Source of the DNA: Flavobacteriales bacterium UBA852
GTDB taxonomy: Bacteria > Bacteroidota > Bacteroidia > Flavobacteriales_E > Vicingaceae
Assembly: GCA_002295925.1 (NCBI GenBank)
Contig: DBGO01000022.1
Location: 62,001 to 126,000 of the forward strand
Reading direction: 5' to 3'
DNA: 64,000 nucleotides
The notes beneath the pieces are model-generated. The model was not told the origin of the DNA. It saw nothing but the letters and a program-made list of their open reading frames with translations, and did no database searches. Made by a program: the position numbers and the translations under genes. The stretch's first letter is position 1. Every line of letters starts with the position of its first letter. This document shows, one piece after another, positions 59,826 to 64,000 of this stretch.

Positions 59826-62183
59826 TTAAAATTTAAAATTCCAGGTTATGGAAGGAATAATTCCAAATAATGATACTTGCTTGGCTTGTATTTGAAGCGT
59901 TCCGTCGTAAGCGTTTCCTTTGTTGGCAAAATAAATAAAGTAAGGGTTGTAGCGGTTGTAAACATTGTACACGGAAAATGTCCAACTGCTTTGGTATTTT
60001 TTGTGTTCTTTGCCTTTGTAAGTTACCGAAAGGTCTAAACGATGATAGGGCGCCATTCGGTAAGAATTTCTTTTACCGTATTCATTTACCACATATCCGT
60101 TCAAAAAGTAACGAGCTACAGGTAAAGTTAATGTATTGCCTGTGGCGTAAACAAATACAGCACCGAAAGTTATTCTTTTGCTTTGTTCGTAAGAGAGTGT
60201 TAACGAAACATCATGTCTGCGGTCGTATTTTGCATAATACCATTCTCCGTCATTTATATCGTCAAATTGACGTTTGGTAAAAGATAATGTATAACCTGCC
60301 CATCCGTTAAACTTTCCATAGCGTTTTTTTAGGAAAAACTCCGCTCCATATGACCATCCTTTGCCAAAGGTGAAGCTGTTATCCACATTGTCGCCAATAG
60401 TATTTTCGGGTAATGCACCATCTTTGTAAGCAATTTGGTTTTTCATATCCTTGTAATACAACTCTACGGATGTTTCAAAAGTATTTTCTTTAAAATTTCT
60501 AAAATAGCCGATAGAATATTGATAGCCAATTTGTGGCTTTACCACATCAGAGCTGGGGACCCAAATATCAGTAGGTAAAGAAACTGACGACAGCGAAGCC
60601 AAATGAATATATTGATTGTTTTTTGTAAATGCCGCTTTAATAGATGATTTACCGTTAATTTGATACCTTGCCGAAATGCGCGGTTCCAATCCTTTGTAAA
60701 ATTTAACCGTTTCCCATCGGTTGTATGTAATGGTGTCAGTAGTGAGCCCCGATTGATTTTTAATAAACCGTTTAAAGGGGCCAATGTGTTGGAATCCTGA
60801 AAAGCGAATTCCTGCATTTACCTTAAATTTTTCGGAAATTGTCCATTCATCTTGAATGTAAGCTGCCATTTCGTTGGCGTAGTTTTTCATTATTTCTCCG
60901 GTGTTAAATTCCACTTCGCCGGCTTTTGCCGTTGCATTGCTGGGTACGAATATATGATAAGTGTAATGCACGCCAAATTTTATATTGTGTAAGATAGATG
61001 GGTAATACGTAAAATCGGATTTAAATGAAAAATCGTTGATTCCGCTAAAAAGTTTAAATTCAAATTGGTCTTGTGTAATGCCTACTGAAAAATCGTAACG
61101 GCTGAAAATACCTGTTACGTTCATAAATAATTTATCATTAAACAAGTGATTCCAACGGGTTGAGAGTGTAGCGTTTCCCCAAGGGGTAGTCATTTTAAAG
61201 CCATCATCTTTGTTGTTGAAAGTGAAGACATCCCGTCCAAAATATCCGCTCACAAATAAGCGGTTTTTATCAGATAAAATGTAATTCATTTTCATATTCA
61301 AATCATAGAAATAATAATTACTGCCTTTAAAGGGCGAAGTTTCTTTGATAAAGGGCTGAGCAAGTTCGCCAATGTATGTTCTGCGTGCAGAAACGATAAA
61401 CGAAGCTGTATCTTTTTTAATTGGGCCTTGTACGGTAACCCGAGAGGCAATAAGCCCGATACCGCCACTGACTTTGGTTTCTTTCATATTGCCCTCATTC
61501 ATTTGAATATCCAAAACACTTGCTAATCGTCCGCCGTATTGAGCAGGCATTCCGCCTTTAATCATCGTTACATTTTTTATGGCATCGGCATTAAAAACCG
61601 AGAAAAAACCAAACAAATGCGAAGCATTGTACACCACGGCTTCGTCAAGCAAAATCAGGTTTTGGTCGGGACCGCCGCCACGCACATAAAAACCGGCATT
61701 TCCTTCGCCCGCCGATTGTACGCCCGGAAGTAATTGCACGGTTTTCAATACATCTACTTCGCCAAAAATTGCCGGTAAAGTTTTTACTTTTTCAATATCC
61801 AATTTGGCTGTACCCATTTTTGTGTCGGTTGTGTTTTCATCTTCTTTTTCGGCAACTATTTCAACAGCTTCGGCAGTGTAAGAAATGGGTTGTAATTCTA
61901 CATTTATCTTTAAATTTTTATTTAAGTCGATGGACTTTTTAAATTCTTTATATCCCAAATACGAAACCACAAGTGTATATTTTCCTTTGGGTAAATGCAA
62001 TGCATAATAACCATAAGTGTTGGTGGTGGTACCCTGCATTAATTCTTCAATATATACATTGGCTCCAATTGCCGATTCGCCGGTTTGTGCATCTTTTACA
62101 TATCCGCTGACGGTAAATTTTTGCGCTTGTAAAACACTGAAAAACAAGACGAAAATTGTAAGTATTTGAAGTTTTTTCATCAT
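59826..62183 (-). CDS. TonB-dependent outer-membrane receptor, DUF4249 partner
   Basis: A 785-residue outer-membrane receptor: signal peptide 1-20, a carboxypeptidase-like domain (about 21-110, GYVKDAQTGESAIGANVYIEE), plug (about 115-225, LPAIFGEVDVLKTVQLLPGVQSAGEGNAGFYVRGGGPDQNLILLDE, seen as FYVRGGGPDQNLILLDE), then the barrel ending in SITWNFKF. The DUF4249 lipoprotein follows 4 bases on. The pair should import an unknown ligand. A -7 box lies 17 bases before the start. Confidence 0.9.
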   Translation of the reverse strand: MMKKLQILTIFVLFFSVLQAQKFTVSGYVKDAQTGESAIGANVYIEELMQGTTTNTYGYYALHLPKGKYTLVVSYLGYKEFKKSIDLNKNLKINVELQPISYTAEAVEIVAEKEDENTTDTKMGTAKLDIEKVKTLPAIFGEVDVLKTVQLLPGVQSAGEGNAGFYVRGGGPDQNLILLDEAVVYNASHLFGFFSVFNADAIKNVTMIKGGMPAQYGGRLASVLDIQMNEGNMKETKVSGGIGLIASRVTVQGPIKKDTASFIVSARRTYIGELAQPFIKETSPFKGSNYYFYDLNMKMNYILSDKNRLFVSGYFGRDVFTFNNKDDGFKMTTPWGNATLSTRWNHLFNDKLFMNVTGIFSRYDFSVGITQDQFEFKLFSGINDFSFKSDFTYYPSILHNIKFGVHYTYHIFVPSNATAKAGEVEFNTGEIMKNYANEMAAYIQDEWTISEKFKVNAGIRFSGFQHIGPFKRFIKNQSGLTTDTITYNRWETVKFYKGLEPRISARYQINGKSSIKAAFTKNNQYIHLASLSSVSLPTDIWVPSSDVVKPQIGYQYSIGYFRNFKENTFETSVELYYKDMKNQIAYKDGALPENTIGDNVDNSFTFGKGWSYGAEFFLKKRYGKFNGWAGYTLSFTKRQFDDINDGEWYYAKYDRRHDVSLTLSYEQSKRITFGAVFVYATGNTLTLPVARYFLNGYVVNEYGKRNSYRMAPYHRLDLSVTYKGKEHKKYQSSWTFSVYNVYNRYNPYFIYFANKGNAYDGTLQIQAKQVSLFGIIPSITWNFKF

Positions 62184-62199
62184 TTTATCTGTCTAAATT

Positions 62200-62207
62200 C
62201 AAAAATA
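62200..62207 (-). promoter_or_regulatory. Candidate -7 box of the TonB receptor/DUF4249 operon
   Basis: On the minus strand this reads TATTTTTG, a match to TAnnTTTG, 17 bases ahead of the TonB receptor ATG. No clear -33 TTG is seen. Confidence 0.48.
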
Positions 62208-62368
62208 ACGATTTAAATATTGATTTATTTAAATTTTATGTTAATCTGTGATGAGTGGTCATATTTTTATGTTAGAGGATGCTAATGATACCGATTAATC
62301 CTTGTTTAATTTCCCTTTAACTGCCCGAAAAATATTAATTTAGCCAATTATTTTATTGAAAAATTTAT

Positions 62369-64000
62369 ATGAATAAAATTGTAGGTGTTGAATTGAGCCA
62401 TCGTTTTGCCCCATTGGCTGTTCGCGAAAAATTGGCATTAAACAAAGAACAAACCGTTAAAGCATTGCATCAACTTAAAGAACACTATGACGAAGTGTTT
62501 ATCATCTCTACCTGCAATCGCTTGTCCATTTATGCATACGGACCTTCTTGTCAAGAAATATTGGCTTTTTTCGATACGTTTGGCAATTACCGTCAATATT
62601 TATCCATTTTACCCGAAACAGAAATTGCCGTACGGAATTTATTTTCAACAGCCGCAGGGTTGGAATCACAAGCCATTGGCGAGCATCAAATTTTAGGGCA
62701 AATAAAAGATGCACTTGATTTGGCACGAAAAGAAAAAACAATTGGTCCCATAACCGATGAGTTAATTCGAATAGCCATCCACATTGGCAAGCAAGTGCGT
62801 TTGGAAACCAATATCGGTAAATATTCAGCATCGTTGGCAACTGTTGGGTTTGAATTGATTGAAAAACACGGATACGATTTACCAAATACCGAGATTTTGG
62901 TAATAGGTACCGGAAATATGGCCAATCTGGTAACTACCGTTTTAGACCGTACTGAGATTAAACGATTATATATTGCCAGTCACAATAAAGAAAGAGCCGA
63001 AGAAATGGCAAAAGAGTGGGGTGGTGAAGCCGTGGATATTAAAAATATTCACGAACCGTTGGCAAAATCGGGAATTATTATTGGTGGAACACAAGGTGAA
63101 ATTAACTTATTAAGCGAAGAGGAAATGGGCAGTAGTAAATGCCCGCGTGCAGATCTGGCTTTACAAAGCGGAAGCGAAAAATTGTTTATCGATTTTGGCG
63201 TACCGCGAAATTTTAATCCCGAACTGAAAAATCATCCCAACATTAATTTATACGACTTGGATGATATTAAAAAAATCACTTACGAAGGGCTGTTGAAGCG
63301 CTATGATGAAATACCCAAAGCCCGTAAATTGGTAAATGAAGAAGTAAATTGGTATCTCGAATGGCTGAAAAACAGAAAAGTAGCACCGGTAATTGAAGCG
63401 TATTGGAATAATCTTGAGAAGATAAAAGAAGAAGAACTAAAATGGTTGCTGCCAAAATTAGGCGACATAAGCGAACATCAGGTAGATGTGCTAAACCGGT
63501 TTGTTCATCGCTTACTGCGTAAAATATCCAAACCTTCCATTGAGAGTTTAAAAGAGATGTCGCAAAACCTTGAGGAAGTTGACAACCCGATAAATACAGC
63601 CAAAAAAATATTGGATGTAGATATTAATATCAACATTCCGAAAAAAACATTTATAGTTGGAACACGCGGAAGTAAACTGGCATTGACCCAAACCAATTGG
63701 GTAATTGAGCAATTGAAAAAAATAGCGCCGCAATATAATTTTGAAACAAAAATTATTAAAACCAGCGGCGACCAAGGAAATATTGATGTTGTTGGAGCAT
63801 TTACGTCGGCTATTCAGCGGGCAATGCTTGCCGGCGAAGTAGATTTAGCCATACACAGTTTTAAAGATTTACCTACCGAAGACGTAAACGGATTGCGTGT
63901 TATACCGGTAACCAAGCGCGAAAATCATCACGATGCATTTATTTCCAAAACCGGATTGCCTTTTCATCAATTACCTGCAGGAAGTATTATCGGAACGGGA
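62369..64000 (+). CDS. hemA: HemA-HemC fusion: glutamyl-tRNA reductase + porphobilinogen deaminase, 3' end cut off
   Basis: One open frame of 544 codons without a stop. Residues 1-about 405 are glutamyl-tRNA reductase, which makes glutamate-1-semialdehyde: the catalytic cysteine is C49 (STCNR), followed by the GLESQAIGEHQILGQIK stretch, an NADP domain (VIGTGNMANL) and the C-terminal dimerisation helix. A linker follows (about 405-424), and from residue 425 (KKTFIVGTRGSK) porphobilinogen deaminase begins, with SGDQGNIDVV and HSFKDLP (H496). The dipyrromethane-cofactor cysteine loop lies beyond the window. An in-frame ATG at 63557 could give some free HemC, but the upstream frame has no stop of its own. 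The two reactions are two steps apart in haem synthesis (HemL and HemB act between them). Confidence 0.88.
   Translation, partial: MNKIVGVELSHRFAPLAVREKLALNKEQTVKALHQLKEHYDEVFIISTCNRLSIYAYGPSCQEILAFFDTFGNYRQYLSILPETEIAVRNLFSTAAGLESQAIGEHQILGQIKDALDLARKEKTIGPITDELIRIAIHIGKQVRLETNIGKYSASLATVGFELIEKHGYDLPNTEILVIGTGNMANLVTTVLDRTEIKRLYIASHNKERAEEMAKEWGGEAVDIKNIHEPLAKSGIIIGGTQGEINLLSEEEMGSSKCPRADLALQSGSEKLFIDFGVPRNFNPELKNHPNINLYDLDDIKKITYEGLLKRYDEIPKARKLVNEEVNWYLEWLKNRKVAPVIEAYWNNLEKIKEEELKWLLPKLGDISEHQVDVLNRFVHRLLRKISKPSIESLKEMSQNLEEVDNPINTAKKILDVDININIPKKTFIVGTRGSKLALTQTNWVIEQLKKIAPQYNFETKIIKTSGDQGNIDVVGAFTSAIQRAMLAGEVDLAIHSFKDLPTEDVNGLRVIPVTKRENHHDAFISKTGLPFHQLPAGSIIGTG

Noticed and set aside
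63541..63640. Hidden stop or frame shift separating hemA and hemC
   Set aside because: I checked all codons of the linker in frame from the hemA ATG; none is a stop, and the frame of the HemC start is identical (both leave remainder 2 modulo 3).
1..64000. tRNA, rRNA, CRISPR arrays, insertion sequences, toxin-antitoxin or restriction-modification systems
   Set aside because: None seen; gaps are short and the longer ones are explained by decayed frames, promoters or terminators.

Overview
The window is a 64 kb piece of an AT-rich chromosome from a member of the phylum Bacteroidota. The evidence is in the genes: GldB and GldC gliding lipoprotein/accessory proteins, a type IX secretion (T9SS) type A sorting domain, TonB-dependent receptors with carboxypeptidase-like N-terminal domains, a PorT-like barrel, DUF4249, DUF5606 and DUF2520 proteins, a fused CcsB-CcsA, fused E1 alpha/beta subunits, and repeated upstream TAnnTTTG boxes, which are the Bacteroidota -7 promoter element. 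The order or genus cannot be fixed from the sequence alone; the gld/T9SS set fits a gliding or T9SS-bearing lineage. No rRNA, tRNA, CRISPR array, insertion sequence or prophage was seen.

Layout. 0-10.4 kb (+): the 3' part of the diadenylate cyclase cdaA, ettA, an FAD oxidoreductase, topoisomerase IV parE-parC, a DUF5606 protein and an M3 oligopeptidase, closed by a strong hairpin terminator. 10.4-16.3 kb (-): a decayed HNH-endonuclease gene, a small membrane-anchored protein, nadE, a TonB receptor paired with a small T9SS cargo protein, and a PorT-like barrel. 16.4-20.3 kb (+): gldB, a THUMP RNA methyltransferase and an acyl-CoA carboxylase beta subunit. 20.3-25.9 kb (-): 2-hydroxyacid dehydrogenase, GNAT protein, phospholipase-D-like protein, DUF4919, FKBP isomerase and galE. 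25.9-39.4 kb: a surface-polysaccharide locus, almost all on the minus strand and visibly more AT-rich in its centre. It has glycosyltransferases, a Wzx flippase, three methyltransferases, a polytopic candidate polymerase and an fdtA-fdtC-fdtB cassette for a dTDP-3-acetamido-3,6-dideoxyhexose. Its intergenic gaps contain broken reading frames on the same strand as the genes.

39.4-64 kb returns to housekeeping: ccsBA (-); DUF2520, kdsC-like, phosphoribosyltransferase and DUF3108 (+); a peptide-binding lipoprotein, EEP-family hydrolase and ribBA (-); ruvX, def and a TPR-like lipoprotein (+); tlyA, gldC and the fetAB-like ABC pair (-); msrB, the 2-oxoacid dehydrogenase E1, and a tightly coupled M23 peptidase/small membrane protein/DCC protein/DnaQ exonuclease array (+); a DUF4249/TonB receptor pair (-). 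The last gene is a single open frame that starts as glutamyl-tRNA reductase (HemA) and continues without a stop into porphobilinogen deaminase (HemC), running off the window edge.

The most unusual points are the HemA-HemC fusion, overlapping divergent start codons of galE and its neighbour in one CATG, a perfect palindrome between ribBA and ruvX that carries a -7 box on each strand, and a set of decayed genes. I did not find a convincing undescribed defence or signalling system; most of the window is ordinary core genome.
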